64,000 bases of DNA, from contig NZ_SODM01000003.1 of assembly GCF_004368785.1 (NCBI RefSeq), positions 496,001 through 560,000 on the forward strand, written 5' to 3'. The notes beneath the pieces are model-generated. The model searched no databases. It was given only the letters and a program-made list of their open reading frames with translations, and was not told where the DNA came from. Positions 24,408 to 33,799 of the stretch are shown piece by piece (position 1 is the first letter of the stretch; each line of letters begins with the position of its first letter). The position numbers and the translations under genes are program-made. The DNA comes from Flavobacterium sp. 270 (lineage in GTDB: Bacteria > Bacteroidota > Bacteroidia > Flavobacteriales > Flavobacteriaceae).

Positions 24408-26654
24408 ATGTCTGAAACAAAAAAAACAAAAGCAAAAATGGCAAAACTACCTATAGCCCCAGAAAAAATAATAGAAGCATTTGGTCCGCATTTAAATTAC
24501 GCACCAAAAGACGGTTATGACGGAAGAGATGAACCAGACGAAATCGTAAAAACACATTGTTGTTTCTGCGGGATGCAATGCGGTATTCAATTATTAGTAA
24601 AAGAAAATAAAGTGGTAGGTTTTGAGCCGTGGATGGAATTTCCGTTTAACGAAGGACGTTTGTGTCCGAAAGGCGTTCAAAGATATTTGCAAAACAATCA
24701 TCCCGACCGACTTTTGCATCCGCTAAAAAGAGTTGAAGGAAAAGGTTTTGAGAAAACAACCTGGGATGAAGCAATGGATAAAACCATTTCTGAAATAAAA
24801 AGAATTCAGGAGAAATATGGCAATCACGCATTTTCTATGCTTTCTGGAGTTTCATTGACCAATGAAAAAAGTTATTTAGTTGGAAAATTTGCCCGCGTAG
24901 CCTTAAAAACCAGAAACTTAGATTATAACGGAAGATTGTGCATGGTAAGCGCCGGCGCCGGAAACAAAAAAGCATTTGGTTTAGACCGCGCCTCCAACAA
25001 TTACTCAGATTTAGAATATGCCGAAGTGATCATTGTTACGGGAGCCAATATCAGCGAAACTTTCCCAACCCTCACACATTGGATTTGGAAAGCCAGAGAC
25101 CGTGGTGCAAAACTAATAGTTATTGATCCAAGAATGATTCCGTTGGCACGAACCGCAGACATTCACCTAGATGTAAAACCCGGGACAGATTCTGCTTTAT
25201 ACGGCGCAATGCTAAAATATTTAGTAGATCACGATATGCTCGACCATGATTTTATTGACAATTATACATCAGGTTTTCAGGAGACTATTGATGCTGTAAA
25301 AGAGTATACTTTAGAATGGGCAGAAGAAATTACCGGAATTGATAAAGAAAAAATAAAAGCCGCAACCGAATTATGGGGAAAAGCAAAAACGAGTTTCTTG
25401 TTACACGCGCGCGGCATCGAACATCATTCTAAAGGCGTAGATAATGTTTTGGGCTGTATCAATTTAGTTCTGGCAACTGGAAGAATCGGAAGACCGTATT
25501 GCGGTTACGGAACTATTACAGGACAAGGAAACGGACAAGGCGGAAGAGAACACGGTCATAAATGCGATCAATTGCCCGGAAATCGTGATATCGAAAATCC
25601 CGAACACAGAAAATACATTTCTGAAGTTTGGGGTATAAAAGAAGAAGATATGCCTCATAAAGGACTTACCGCTTATGAAATTATCGAAGCCATTCACAGC
25701 GGAGAAATAAAAGGATTGATTTCGATTTGTTTTAATCCGTTAGTTTCACTTCCAAACAATAATTATGTTCGGTCTGCACTCGAAAAATTAGAATTTTATG
25801 TCTGCATTGATTTCTTTTTGAATGAAACCGCGCGCCACGCCGATATAGTTTTGGCAGGATCTTTACAGGAAGAAGAAGAAGGTACAACAACTTCGGCAGA
25901 AGGAAGAGTAATCAGAATCAGACAAGCCGTTACACCTCCGGGAGAAGCAAGAACCGATACTTCGATATTTTTAGAATTAGCCAAAAGACTGGGCGTTGAA
26001 GATAAATTTACGTACGAAAACAGCGAAGCCATTTTCAACGAATTAAGAGTAGCTTCAAAAGGCGGAACAGCCGATTATTTTGGAATTACCTATAAAAAAG
26101 TCGAAGAAAATATGGGCGTTTTCTGGCCTTGCCCAACAGAAGATCATCCCGGAACGCCAAGATTATGGGAAGACAAAAAATTTAAAACCCCAGACGGAAA
26201 AGCACATTTTAATCCTGCGCCATACAAATTACCGGGAGAAGTTACCGATGAAGAATATCCGATAACATTAACAACAGGACGCGTCGTTTCGCAATATTTA
26301 AGCGGTACACAAACCCGAAGAATTGGGAAATTAGTCGATCAGTTTCCAGAACCAATGGTAGAAATTCATCCCGAATTGGCTTTAAAATACAATATAAAAC
26401 AAAGAGAATTAGTGCGGGTTGCAACGCGTAGAGGCGAAGGAATATTTCCGGCAAATATCGTAGAAACGATTCGAAAAGACACCGTTTTTATTCCGTATCA
26501 CTGGCCCGGAACAAAATCGGCAAATCAACTTACGCCAGGAACTTTAGACCCAATTTCTAAAATTCCAGAGTTTAAAGTCTGCGCCTGTCTGCTTGATCCG
26601 CTTGGGAAAATAGCGCCGCCAACCAAAGAATCTGAAGCTTACGCAAGTATTTAA
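24408..26654 (+). CDS. cytoplasmic molybdopterin nitrate reductase catalytic subunit
   Basis: I start it at ATG 24408 (748 residues). An in-frame TTG 12 bases upstream lies in a repeat and is less likely. A [4Fe-4S] site is formed by C51, C54, C58 (CCFCGMQC) and C86 (RLCPKG). C178 in GRLCMVSA is the expected molybdenum ligand, as in NapA/NasA-type enzymes. The C-terminal domain ends with the MGD-binding [14 protein letters not shown] and [11 protein letters not shown]. No Tat or Sec signal is visible, so it acts in the cytoplasm. With the cytochrome b-like, 4Fe-4S and Rieske proteins it would form a quinol-linked nitrate reductase. Strict nitrate specificity is inferred from the operon. Confidence 0.88.
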   Translation: MSETKKTKAKMAKLPIAPEKIIEAFGPHLNYAPKDGYDGRDEPDEIVKTHCCFCGMQCGIQLLVKENKVVGFEPWMEFPFNEGRLCPKGVQRYLQNNHPDRLLHPLKRVEGKGFEKTTWDEAMDKTISEIKRIQEKYGNHAFSMLSGVSLTNEKSYLVGKFARVALKTRNLDYNGRLCMVSAGAGNKKAFGLDRASNNYSDLEYAEVIIVTGANISETFPTLTHWIWKARDRGAKLIVIDPRMIPLARTADIHLDVKPGTDSALYGAMLKYLVDHDMLDHDFIDNYTSGFQETIDAVKEYTLEWAEEITGIDKEKIKAATELWGKAKTSFLLHARGIEHHSKGVDNVLGCINLVLATGRIGRPYCGYGTITGQGNGQGGREHGHKCDQLPGNRDIENPEHRKYISEVWGIKEEDMPHKGLTAYEIIEAIHSGEIKGLISICFNPLVSLPNNNYVRSALEKLEFYVCIDFFLNETARHADIVLAGSLQEEEEGTTTSAEGRVIRIRQAVTPPGEARTDTSIFLELAKRLGVEDKFTYENSEAIFNELRVASKGGTADYFGITYKKVEENMGVFWPCPTEDHPGTPRLWEDKKFKTPDGKAHFNPAPYKLPGEVTDEEYPITLTTGRVVSQYLSGTQTRRIGKLVDQFPEPMVEIHPELALKYNIKQRELVRVATRRGEGIFPANIVETIRKDTVFIPYHWPGTKSANQLTPGTLDPISKIPEFKVCACLLDPLGKIAPPTKESEAYASI

Positions 26655-26672
26655 TCGTAAAATAATGACACC

Positions 26673-27242
26673 ATGAATCTAACTAATTTTAATACAAGTG
26701 AAGAATTCTTTGTCGATTTGCAAAGATGTATCGGATGTAAAGCCTGCGAAATGGCCTGCGCCGAATGCGAGACAAACGGACAAGAATCCTTAATCAGCGT
26801 AAATTATGTAGATCGTTCCTCGACAATTCAGACCACAGTACAGGTTTGTATGCATTGCGAAGATCCGGTTTGTGCCAATGTTTGTCCTGCAGATGCAATT
26901 TCGCAAGACGAATACGGAATCGTGCATACGGCAAATACAGAAAGATGCATTGGATGTTCCAACTGCGTAATGGCTTGTCCGTTTGGAGTTCCCAAAAAAA
27001 TGGAAGAATACGATTTGATGATGAAATGTACGATGTGTTACGACCGAACAAGCGTAGGTAAAAAACCGATGTGCGCCACCGTTTGTCCGAGCGGTGCTTT
27101 ATTCTTCGGAACAAGAGCACAAATTGAAGAAATGAGACCCAACAGCACACCAATAAACACTTTCATTTTCGGACAAGAAACCGTTAAAACCAAAGTCAAT
27201 ATTATGATGCCAAAAGGCAGTAATGAATTAAGAATATATTAA
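26673..27242 (+). CDS. four-cluster 4Fe-4S electron-transfer protein
   Basis: 189 residues with 16 cluster cysteines in four groups: [38 protein letters not shown] and [20 protein letters not shown]. This is the NarH/FdhB-type ferredoxin subunit that relays electrons between a membrane subunit and a molybdopterin catalytic subunit. It starts 18 bases after the reductase stop and is followed 11 bases later by the Rieske gene, so it is part of the same complex. No export signal is seen, matching a cytoplasmic catalytic subunit. Confidence 0.92.
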   Translation: MNLTNFNTSEEFFVDLQRCIGCKACEMACAECETNGQESLISVNYVDRSSTIQTTVQVCMHCEDPVCANVCPADAISQDEYGIVHTANTERCIGCSNCVMACPFGVPKKMEEYDLMMKCTMCYDRTSVGKKPMCATVCPSGALFFGTRAQIEEMRPNSTPINTFIFGQETVKTKVNIMMPKGSNELRIY

Positions 27243-27253
27243 ATCTAAAATCC

Positions 27254-27772
27254 ATGTCTAAAGAAGATAATTTAAATACAAACTGGAAAAAAGATTTCCC
27301 AATAAAAAAACAAGAGTCAACTCAGGTAAGCCGACGTGATTTTGCCAAATTCCTGACTTTTGTTTCCGGCGGCTTAATGGTAGGAAGTGGATTTGTCGCA
27401 GCGAAAGCCTATTTCCTGCCAAAAGAAGAAGTACAAGGCGAACATTTTATCTGCAATAAAGAAGAAGTTCCTGTAGGAGGAACCAGAGGTTTTGTGATTG
27501 AAGGAAGTACAATTCCGTATATTTTAGTCCACCTCGAAAGCGGTGATTTTAGAGCCTACGAACAAAAATGTACCCATTTATCGTGTTCCGTATTTTATAA
27601 ACCCGGAACTGGAATCATACATTGTCCGTGTCACGAAGGATCGTTTGATGCCATGACAGGCGATGTAATTGCAGGGCCTCCACCAAGAGCACTGCCGCAA
27701 TTAGAAGTATTTTTTAAAGAAAATAAAATCTTCGTAAAAGCATTAGCCGAAAATAAAAACAAAGAAAGCTAA
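27254..27772 (+). CDS. Rieske [2Fe-2S] protein with Tat-like membrane anchor
   Basis: 172 residues. A twin-arginine motif (SRRDFAKF, near 27-34) precedes a hydrophobic stretch (to about 52), so the protein should be exported folded and stay anchored. The Rieske ligands are intact: C-T-H in KCTHLSC and C-P-C-H in HCPCHEGSFD, followed by GPPPRALPQLEV. It probably pairs with the cytochrome b-like subunit at 23236 in quinol oxidation, as in haloarchaeal nitrate reductases that combine cytochrome b and Rieske subunits. The 11-base spacing to the 4Fe-4S gene places it in the same operon. Confidence 0.88.
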   Translation: MSKEDNLNTNWKKDFPIKKQESTQVSRRDFAKFLTFVSGGLMVGSGFVAAKAYFLPKEEVQGEHFICNKEEVPVGGTRGFVIEGSTIPYILVHLESGDFRAYEQKCTHLSCSVFYKPGTGIIHCPCHEGSFDAMTGDVIAGPPPRALPQLEVFFKENKIFVKALAENKNKES

Positions 27773-27799
27773 TCAGTATAATACTTAAAATAATATACC

Positions 27800-28048
27800 A
27801 TGAGTACATTTAGAAGAAGTCAGAACCGTTCCAATCCAAATAAATTGAATAATATACTTTCTACTTTGATTTTTATTTTAATATTGAATGTAAGTATTCA
27901 GATTTGGCTTTTGTATGCATCATTAAATAATGCTTTAGACAATAACAAAGAAATATTATTGCCCGCATTTATCGCTTCGGCGGTGCTGTTTTTTATTGGT
28001 TTTGCATGGTTGTATTATTTACCATCAGGAAACTTCAAAAGGAAATAA
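27800..28048 (+). CDS. small two-helix membrane protein of the nitrate operon
   Basis: 82 residues: a basic N-terminus (SRRSQNRSNP-like), two hydrophobic helices (about 20-41 and 54-74) and a basic C-terminus, which suggests both ends are in the cytoplasm. It is 27 bases after the Rieske gene. It may correspond to the uncharacterised DUF6755 group found near nitrate reductases, but I recall that only from memory. It is probably an assembly or accessory subunit of the membrane complex. Confidence 0.75.
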   Translation: MSTFRRSQNRSNPNKLNNILSTLIFILILNVSIQIWLLYASLNNALDNNKEILLPAFIASAVLFFIGFAWLYYLPSGNFKRK

Positions 28049-28158
28049 AATGAAATCTTCAATTTAAAAAGGCTATTTTGGTTTTTTCTGAATCTATTTA
28101 AAGTAATTACGCTAAATTTATATTTTTTAAAAGTTTAAGATATTTTAAGGAACTAAAC

Positions 28159-28180
28159 TAAGTAAAAGTACTTATATTTG
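28159..28180 (+). promoter_or_regulatory. moeA promoter with nitrate-island palindrome
   Basis: TAAGTA-AAAG-TACTTA (28159-28174) runs straight into TATATTTG (28173-28180), a -7 box of TAnnTTTG type. The position 19 bases further upstream reads GAAC, so there is no TTTG -33 element. Predicted start near 28187, about 29 bases before the moeA ATG. The same palindrome and box occur before nirB at exactly the same spacing. Confidence 0.65.
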
Positions 28181-28215
28181 TGATAAGTATTTTTTGCTTT
28201 TAATAAAACAGCCAA

Positions 28216-29388
28216 ATGATCAAAGTTGAAGAAGCCATAGCAATAATTGAAGCGAATAGTACTAAAATGCCAACCAAACGAATTGAGGTTCGTAAAGCGT
28301 TGGGATATGTTTTGGCAGAGAAAGTAATTTCTCCAATAAATATGCCCCCGTTTCGTCAGTCGGCTATGGACGGTTATGCTTTTACGCACAGCATTAGACA
28401 CCAGTATGATATTGTTGGAATTTCTCAGGCCGGAGATCATTCCAATATAAAATTAAAAGAAACCCAAGCCATTAGAATATTTACAGGCGCTTATGTTCCC
28501 GACGACGCAGATACAGTTGTAATGCAGGAACATGTAATGGCAAACAAAGATTCTATTCTAATTGCTACAATGCCCGAAAAATTGTCAAATGTTCGCCCAA
28601 AAGGAGAACAAATCGCAAAAGATGAGGTTGTTTTTGAAGCCAATACATTCATAACTCCCGCTGCAATTGGATTTTTGGCCAGTTTAGGAATTACAGAAAT
28701 CGAAGTTTATAAAAAGCCTAAAATTGCCATTTTAGTAACCGGAAATGAATTAGTTGCGCCAGGAAAAAAACTAAAAAAAGGAAAAATATTTGAAAGTAAT
28801 TCCATAATGTTAGAAGTCGCGCTTCAAACTATCGGAATTGAAAAAACGAAAATTTACAGAGTAAAAGACAATTTAAAAGCGACTAAAAAAGCTTTAAAAA
28901 GCATTCTAAAAAAGAATGATATTGTTTTAGTTTCGGGCGGAATTTCAGTTGGAGACTATGATTTTGTAAAAGAGGCTTTATTGCAAAACGACGTAAAAGA
29001 GTTATTCTATAAAATCAATCAAAAACCGGGAAAACCGATGTTCTTTGGCTCAAAAAGTGAAACTTTAGTTTTTGCCCTTCCCGGAAATCCTGCGTCATCG
29101 CTGACGAATTTTTATATTTATGTTGCGCCGGCAGTCAAAAATAGAATGGGATTTGCAGAAATTCATAAACCAAAAGTAGTTCGAAAATTAAATTCGGATA
29201 TTAAAAACAATACCGGAAAAACATTGTTTCTAAAAGCAAAATACGACGAAACAAATGTGACCGTTTTAGAAAGTCAAAGTTCCGCAATGCTAAATACTTT
29301 TGCTGTGGGAAACAGTTTATTGATCGTTCCGGAAAATGTAGAAAATTATATAAAAGGACAATCAGTTACATTATTGCCGATTGATTAG
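28216..29388 (+). CDS. moeA: molybdopterin molybdenumtransferase MoeA
   Basis: 390 residues, the normal length. It contains the N-terminal MoeA segments (PPFRQSAMDGYAF), the molybdopterin-binding domain (ILVTGNELV, ESNSIML, IVLVSGGISVGDYDF) and ALPGNPASS, with the small C-terminal beta domain. MoeA inserts molybdate into adenylylated molybdopterin, completing the cofactor used by both nitrate reductases here. It has its own promoter with the shared palindrome and opens the cofactor gene group. The next gene follows only after 280 bases containing a repeat, so co-transcription with the rest is uncertain. Confidence 0.95.
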   Translation: MIKVEEAIAIIEANSTKMPTKRIEVRKALGYVLAEKVISPINMPPFRQSAMDGYAFTHSIRHQYDIVGISQAGDHSNIKLKETQAIRIFTGAYVPDDADTVVMQEHVMANKDSILIATMPEKLSNVRPKGEQIAKDEVVFEANTFITPAAIGFLASLGITEIEVYKKPKIAILVTGNELVAPGKKLKKGKIFESNSIMLEVALQTIGIEKTKIYRVKDNLKATKKALKSILKKNDIVLVSGGISVGDYDFVKEALLQNDVKELFYKINQKPGKPMFFGSKSETLVFALPGNPASSLTNFYIYVAPAVKNRMGFAEIHKPKVVRKLNSDIKNNTGKTLFLKAKYDETNVTVLESQSSAMLNTFAVGNSLLIVPENVENYIKGQSVTLLPID

Positions 29389-29508
29389 ATTTTAGAATTT
29401 TTTAGAAAATAGAATAAAGAGTAAAGAAAATAGATTTTTGAGGTGGAAGATGAGAAGCGCTGTATAAATAAAAACATATAGAGATATTCATGATTCGAGA
29501 TACACGCT

Positions 29509-29606
29509 CCTGCAAGGTTTCCAAAACCTTGTAGGTATTTACGATAAACTATTATTTTTTATGTTGTAGAGCTTTTATACCTACAAGGTTTTGGAAACCT
29601 TGCAGG
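29509..29606. repeat. 'CCTGCAAGG' palindromic repeat pair
   Basis: CCTGCAAGGTTTCCAAAACC with TTGTAGGTA (29509-29537) faces TACCTACAAGGTTTTGGAAA with CCTTGCAGG (29578-29606), forming 29-base arms. It lies between moeA and the TSUP gene and is one of four loci of this family in the window. Confidence 0.88.
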
Positions 29607-29668
29607 AATCGCAAAGATTGAAAAACCTGAAACTTTAAACCTGGAACAAAAGAAACAAAAACAAAAAA

Positions 29669-30415
29669 ATGACCCTATTAACCTCAGAAAATATAATCCT
29701 TTTCAGTTTTGCCTTAATTATAATTGCGTTCTTATATTCAAGTGTTGGTCACGGCGGAGCTTCGGGATATTTGGCACTAATGAGCATTTTTGCATTCCCG
29801 ATTTCAATTATGAAACCATCGGCATTGTTGTTGAATTTATTCGTTGCCAGTATTTCGTTTTTGTTTTATTATAGAAAGAATTATTTCAGACCAAAGCTCT
29901 TTTATCCGTTTGCAATTGCTTCGATTCCGGCAGCATTTATTGGCGGATTTGTTACTTTAGACAGTACCGTTTATAAAATCATTCTGGGAATTGTATTGGT
30001 GTTTGCAGCCTTGAGATTATTTGGAGTTTTTAATTTTAAAGAAAAAGAAGAAGTAAAAATCAATCTTCCGTTTGCATTAGCGATAGGATTTGCAATAGGT
30101 TTATTATCAGGAATGTTAGGAATTGGTGGTGGAATTATTCTAAGTCCGATTTTATTATTTTTAGGATGGGCAAATGTAAAAGAATCAGCAGCGATTTCGA
30201 GTTTATTCATTTTCGTGAATTCATTTGCCGGAATGCTGGGTTTTCTTTTAGGAGGAAAAACAATACCGATGGATAGTTTTTATTTAGTTCCGATTGCAAT
30301 TGTAGGCGGAATGTTAGGAGGATTTTACGGAAGCGGTTATTTCTCTAACAAAACATTAAAAATGGTTTTAGGAGTTGTGATTTTAATGGCAAGTATTAAG
30401 TTGATTTTTCCTTGA
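29669..30415 (+). CDS. TSUP-family transporter (TauE/SafE type)
   Basis: 248 residues with about eight hydrophobic helices and the family's paired motifs, GHGGASGYLALMS near the N-terminus and GMLGIGGGIILSPILLFLG in the second half. TSUP proteins move sulfite, sulfonates or other small anions across the inner membrane. Lying between moeA and mobA in a nitrate island, this one might carry nitrite, sulfite or molybdate-related anions. The sequence does not decide. A GAAACCTGAAAC-type repeat lies directly before its start codon. Confidence 0.85.
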   Translation: MTLLTSENIILFSFALIIIAFLYSSVGHGGASGYLALMSIFAFPISIMKPSALLLNLFVASISFLFYYRKNYFRPKLFYPFAIASIPAAFIGGFVTLDSTVYKIILGIVLVFAALRLFGVFNFKEKEEVKINLPFALAIGFAIGLLSGMLGIGGGIILSPILLFLGWANVKESAAISSLFIFVNSFAGMLGFLLGGKTIPMDSFYLVPIAIVGGMLGGFYGSGYFSNKTLKMVLGVVILMASIKLIFP

Positions 30416-30456
30416 GATCATTTAATTTTATTTATGTAGATAATATTGAATCAGTT

Positions 30457-30483
30457 TGTCATTTCTCGTTCCTCGAAATGACA
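30457..30483. repeat. small inverted repeat, 'GTCATTTC' type
   Basis: TGTCATTTC (30457-30465) pairs with GAAATGACA (30475-30483). It resembles the ends of the large inverted repeat at 49063-49161. It is followed by GAAACCTGAAAC repeats up to the mobA start. Confidence 0.6.
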
Positions 30484-30536
30484 AAGATTGGAAAACCTGA
30501 AACCTGAAACAAAGAAAAACCTGAAACAAAAAAACA

Positions 30537-31109
30537 ATGGAAAATCTAACAGTTTTTATTCTTTGCGGCGGAAAAAGCACGAGAATGCAGTCAGAAAAAG
30601 GACTGGTTTTGTTTCAGCAAAAACCATTTATAGAACATATAATTCAAGCAATCTTGCCAATTACAGAAAAGATTGAACTGATAACCAATACAAAAGAATA
30701 CGATTATCTGCCGTATCAAAAAATGTCAGATATAATTTTAGATAAAGGACCGCTAGGTGGAATTTATACCGCACTAACGAACTCAGAAACCGAATTTAAT
30801 TTGATTTTAAGCTGTGATATTCCGTTAATTTCTACCGAATTATTATCAGAATTAATTTCAAAACATACAAAAGAAGCCAGAATAACGGTTTTTGCTTCAG
30901 AAAGTAAAGTACATCCTTTGATTGGAATTTATTCTAAAAAAGCGCTTCCAATAATAAAAGAAGCAATTGATGCAAACGAACTAAAAATGATGGATTTGCT
31001 TGCAAAAGTGCCACACCAGATTATCAATATCGATGAAAGTGAAAATTTTCATTTAAGCAATATTAATTCGATTGATGAATTAAACGACCTGAATATCAAT
31101 TTAAGTTAA
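30537..31109 (+). CDS. mobA: molybdenum cofactor guanylyltransferase MobA
   Basis: 190 residues with the nucleotide-binding start FILCGGKSTRMQSEKGLV, then DKGPLGGIYTAL and LSCDIPLIS, all MobA signatures. It attaches GMP to the molybdenum cofactor, forming the bis-MGD form used by NapA/NasA-type nitrate reductases. The next gene begins 5 bases after its stop, so it opens a tight operon with cobA, moaD, moeB, moaE, moaCB and moaA. Confidence 0.93.
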   Translation: MENLTVFILCGGKSTRMQSEKGLVLFQQKPFIEHIIQAILPITEKIELITNTKEYDYLPYQKMSDIILDKGPLGGIYTALTNSETEFNLILSCDIPLISTELLSELISKHTKEARITVFASESKVHPLIGIYSKKALPIIKEAIDANELKMMDLLAKVPHQIINIDESENFHLSNINSIDELNDLNINLS

Positions 31110-31114
31110 GAAGT

Positions 31115-31906
31115 ATGAAAACCTTGAAAACCCCGAAATTAACAGTTGTAGGCGCAGGTCCAGGCGATGTAGAATTGATTACGCTTAAAGCCATAAAAGC
31201 GTTAAAAAATGCCGATGTGGTTTTATACGATGCTTTGGTCAACGAAGAATTATTGCAGTATGCAGAACAGGCAGAGATTGTTTTTGTTGGAAAACGTTTA
31301 GGCTGTCATGCATATTCACAAGATCAGATTAACGAATTAATTGTTTCAATGGCCAATCGTTACGGGCATGTTGTACGTTTAAAAGGCGGTGATCCGTTTA
31401 TTTTTGGAAGAGGAAGTGAGGAAATCGAATATGCAGTAAAATTTGGCTTAGAAGCCGATGTTGTTCCCGGAATTTCGTCTGCGCTTGGAGTTCCTGCAAC
31501 GGTTGGAATCAGTTTAACACAACGCAAAACAGCCGAAAGTTTTTGGGTAATTACCGGAACTACTTCAGATCATAAATTATCAAAAGATGTGCTTTTAGCT
31601 TCAAAATCGGCAGCTACAGTTGTGATTTTAATGGGAATGCACAAGCTAAACGAAATCATCGAGATTTATAAAGAAAACAGAACGGATGATCTTCCCATTG
31701 CCATTATCCAAAACGGAACAAAAAATTCAGAGCAAAAAGTGGTTGGAACTATGAGCACAATCGCTAAATTAGTATCCGAAAATAATATCTCTTCGCCAGC
31801 CATTATTGTGATTGGAGAAGTGGTGAAAAATACATCAAAACTGACTTCTTATTTTCAGGAGCATTTTGAAGATGAATTTATTTTTCAAAATTTAAATTTA
31901 GAATAA
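31115..31906 (+). CDS. cobA: uroporphyrinogen-III C-methyltransferase
   Basis: 263 residues with the SAM-dependent tetrapyrrole methylase fold: VVGAGPGDVELITLKA at the N-terminus, VRLKGGDPFIFGRG in the middle, and VPGISSALGVPATVGISLTQR. It makes precorrin-2, the precursor of sirohaem. Sirohaem is the cofactor of the nitrite reductase NirB encoded in this island, which explains its placement among molybdenum cofactor genes. No CysG-type dehydrogenase/ferrochelatase partner is seen in the window. Its stop overlaps the moaD start by one base. Confidence 0.93.
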   Translation: MKTLKTPKLTVVGAGPGDVELITLKAIKALKNADVVLYDALVNEELLQYAEQAEIVFVGKRLGCHAYSQDQINELIVSMANRYGHVVRLKGGDPFIFGRGSEEIEYAVKFGLEADVVPGISSALGVPATVGISLTQRKTAESFWVITGTTSDHKLSKDVLLASKSAATVVILMGMHKLNEIIEIYKENRTDDLPIAIIQNGTKNSEQKVVGTMSTIAKLVSENNISSPAIIVIGEVVKNTSKLTSYFQEHFEDEFIFQNLNLE

Positions 31907-32142
31907 TGATTGAGATTAAATATTTTGGAGCTGTCGCTGAAAAAACAAAATGCGCTTTCGAAAAAGTAACTTCTTCGGATATTTCACTGCAGGTTTTATT
32001 GCAGGATTTAGAAGAAAAATACCAATTTGAGGCAATGACATTCAGCGTAGCAGTAAACCAGAAAATAATTCAAAAAGCAGCAGATTATCAGTTAAAATCG
32101 ACTGATGTTGTGGCTTTGTTACCGCCTTTTGCAGGAGGTTAA
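31906..32142 (+). CDS. moaD: molybdopterin synthase small subunit MoaD
   Basis: 78 residues, ubiquitin-like, ending LLPPFAGG. The C-terminal Gly-Gly is the site adenylylated by MoeB and converted to the thiocarboxylate that donates sulfur to precursor Z. The ATG overlaps the cobA stop (TAATG). moeB starts 11 bases downstream. Confidence 0.93.
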   Translation: MIEIKYFGAVAEKTKCAFEKVTSSDISLQVLLQDLEEKYQFEAMTFSVAVNQKIIQKAADYQLKSTDVVALLPPFAGG

Positions 32143-32153
32143 AAATTGATTTT

Positions 32154-33224
32154 ATGAATGCGTCACATCGTTATAACAGACAAATAATTCTTCCCGAAAT
32201 TGGAGAAAATGGACAGGAAAAACTCGCCAAAGCTAAAGTTTTAGTTATTGGTGCAGGTGGTCTGGGTGCAGCGGTTCTTCCGTATTTGGCGGCTGCAGGC
32301 GTTGGCGAAATCGGAATTGTTGATGATGATGTTGTCGAAATTTCAAACCTGCAAAGACAAGTAATTTATAAAAGTTCATCGGTAGGGAAATATAAAGCTG
32401 AAGAAGCAAAAACAATGCTTTCAGAATTAAATCCGCTGATAAAAGTCAATGCGATTGCAGAATGGCTTTCTGGAGAAAATGCAATTCAATTATTTGAAAA
32501 ATACGATATTGTGGTGGACGCCACAGATAATTTATCCATAAAATATCTTATAAACGATGCTTGCTTAATTGCAAATAAACCAATGGTTTACGGATCTATT
32601 TTTAGATTTGAAGGTCAGGTTTCGGTTTTTAATTATCAAAACGGACCAACGTACAGATGTTTGTTTCCAAACGAAAACAACAGATCATTAAATTGTGAAG
32701 ATGCCGGTGTAATAGGCATTTCGGTTGGAATTATCGGAATGTTTCAAGCCAATGAAGTAATTAAAATGATTCTGGAAATAGGAGAAGTTTTAAATGGAAA
32801 ATTATTGGTTTACAATATTCTAAATAATGAACAGCAAAAATATGATTTCGAAAAAAACAGTGATTTCAAATTAGATAAAATTGCTTTCGAAGAAAAATAT
32901 AAAACAGTAGAAAATCAAGTTGAAGAAATTGATGCTGAAGTTGCTTTAAGTAAAATGGATCTGGAAGAAATTCTCTTTTTAGATGTTCGAAATGAAGATG
33001 AACTTCCGAAAATAAATTTAAAAAATAGTATTCAGATTCCGTTAATTCAGCTGGAAAACGAAATTGAAAATTTAGATAAAAATAAAACCATTTACGTTTT
33101 CTGTCAATCCGGAATAAGAAGCAAAATCGCAGTTGAATTATTTCAGAGAAAGAAATTTAAAAACGTAAAAAGTATTGCTGGCGGTGCTTTGGCAATGAGG
33201 CAATTATTAAAAGAAAAAGTATAG
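32154..33224 (+). CDS. moeB: MoeB-like MoaD-activating enzyme with rhodanese domain
   Basis: 356 residues. The N-terminal ThiF/MoeB domain (about 1-240) has VLVIGAGGLGAAVLPYLA, VDDDVVEISNLQRQ and VDATDNLSIKY. The C-terminal rhodanese domain (about 255-356) carries the intact active loop FCQSGIRS. It adenylylates the MoaD C-terminus, and the rhodanese domain probably supplies sulfur. The usual paired CxxC zinc motifs seem reduced, with Cys seen mainly in YRCLFPNE and LNCEDAG, so zinc binding is doubtful. It could also serve ThiS. The operon position favours MoaD. Confidence 0.9.
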   Translation: MNASHRYNRQIILPEIGENGQEKLAKAKVLVIGAGGLGAAVLPYLAAAGVGEIGIVDDDVVEISNLQRQVIYKSSSVGKYKAEEAKTMLSELNPLIKVNAIAEWLSGENAIQLFEKYDIVVDATDNLSIKYLINDACLIANKPMVYGSIFRFEGQVSVFNYQNGPTYRCLFPNENNRSLNCEDAGVIGISVGIIGMFQANEVIKMILEIGEVLNGKLLVYNILNNEQQKYDFEKNSDFKLDKIAFEEKYKTVENQVEEIDAEVALSKMDLEEILFLDVRNEDELPKINLKNSIQIPLIQLENEIENLDKNKTIYVFCQSGIRSKIAVELFQRKKFKNVKSIAGGALAMRQLLKEKV

Positions 33225-33290
33225 CCACAGATTAAAAGGATTTTCTCTCGCAGATTTTGCAGATTGAGCAGATCTAATTTTGATAAAATT
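33225..33290. repeat. 'CGCAGATTTTGCAGATT' repeat copy
   Basis: A copy of the CGCAGATTTTGCAGATTGAG family fills much of the 140 bases between moeB and moaE, which are otherwise tightly packed. Similar copies are near 3172 and 56681. Confidence 0.55.
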
Positions 33291-33364
33291 GAAATTAGTA
33301 CCATTGGAAATCAGCAAAATATGCGAGAAAACTAATTCTATAAGCTGGCTAAAAAACATAAAAA

Positions 33365-33796
33365 ATGAGTAAAAATGTATTTGTAGAAGGACCAATTTCT
33401 CCCGAATTTATAGCGGAGTCAATTGCCAAACACCAATCGAAACATACGATTGGTGCGCACAATATTTTTCTGGGACAAGTTCGCGCAGATGTAATTCATG
33501 AGAATACCGTTGCCGCGATTGATTATTCGGCTTACACCGATATGGCGAATGAAGCTTTGCACACGATTAGAGAAAAGGCATTCGCAAAATTCGATTTAAC
33601 CTGCATGCACATTTACCACAGTTTGGGTGTTGTAAAAGCAGGCGAAATATGTTTGTTTGTATTTGTTTCGGCAACAAGAAGAAAACAAGTTTATGAAGCG
33701 ACAGAAGCAATCGTAAACTGGATTAAAACTGATGTGCCGATTTTTGGTAAAGAAATATTTGAAAATGGCGCTTTCACCTGGAAGCAAAATACCTAA
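33365..33796 (+). CDS. moaE: molybdopterin synthase large subunit MoaE
   Basis: 143 residues of the MoaE fold: GAHNIFLGQVRADV near the N-terminus, IDYSAYTDMANEAL, and YHSLGVVKAGEICLFVFVSATRR, with the catalytic-region lysines in KTDVPIFGKEIFENG near the end. It joins MoaD to form molybdopterin synthase. It starts 140 bases after moeB, across a repeat, and ends 3 bases before the next gene. Confidence 0.93.
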   Translation: MSKNVFVEGPISPEFIAESIAKHQSKHTIGAHNIFLGQVRADVIHENTVAAIDYSAYTDMANEALHTIREKAFAKFDLTCMHIYHSLGVVKAGEICLFVFVSATRRKQVYEATEAIVNWIKTDVPIFGKEIFENGAFTWKQNT

Positions 33797-33799
33797 TAA

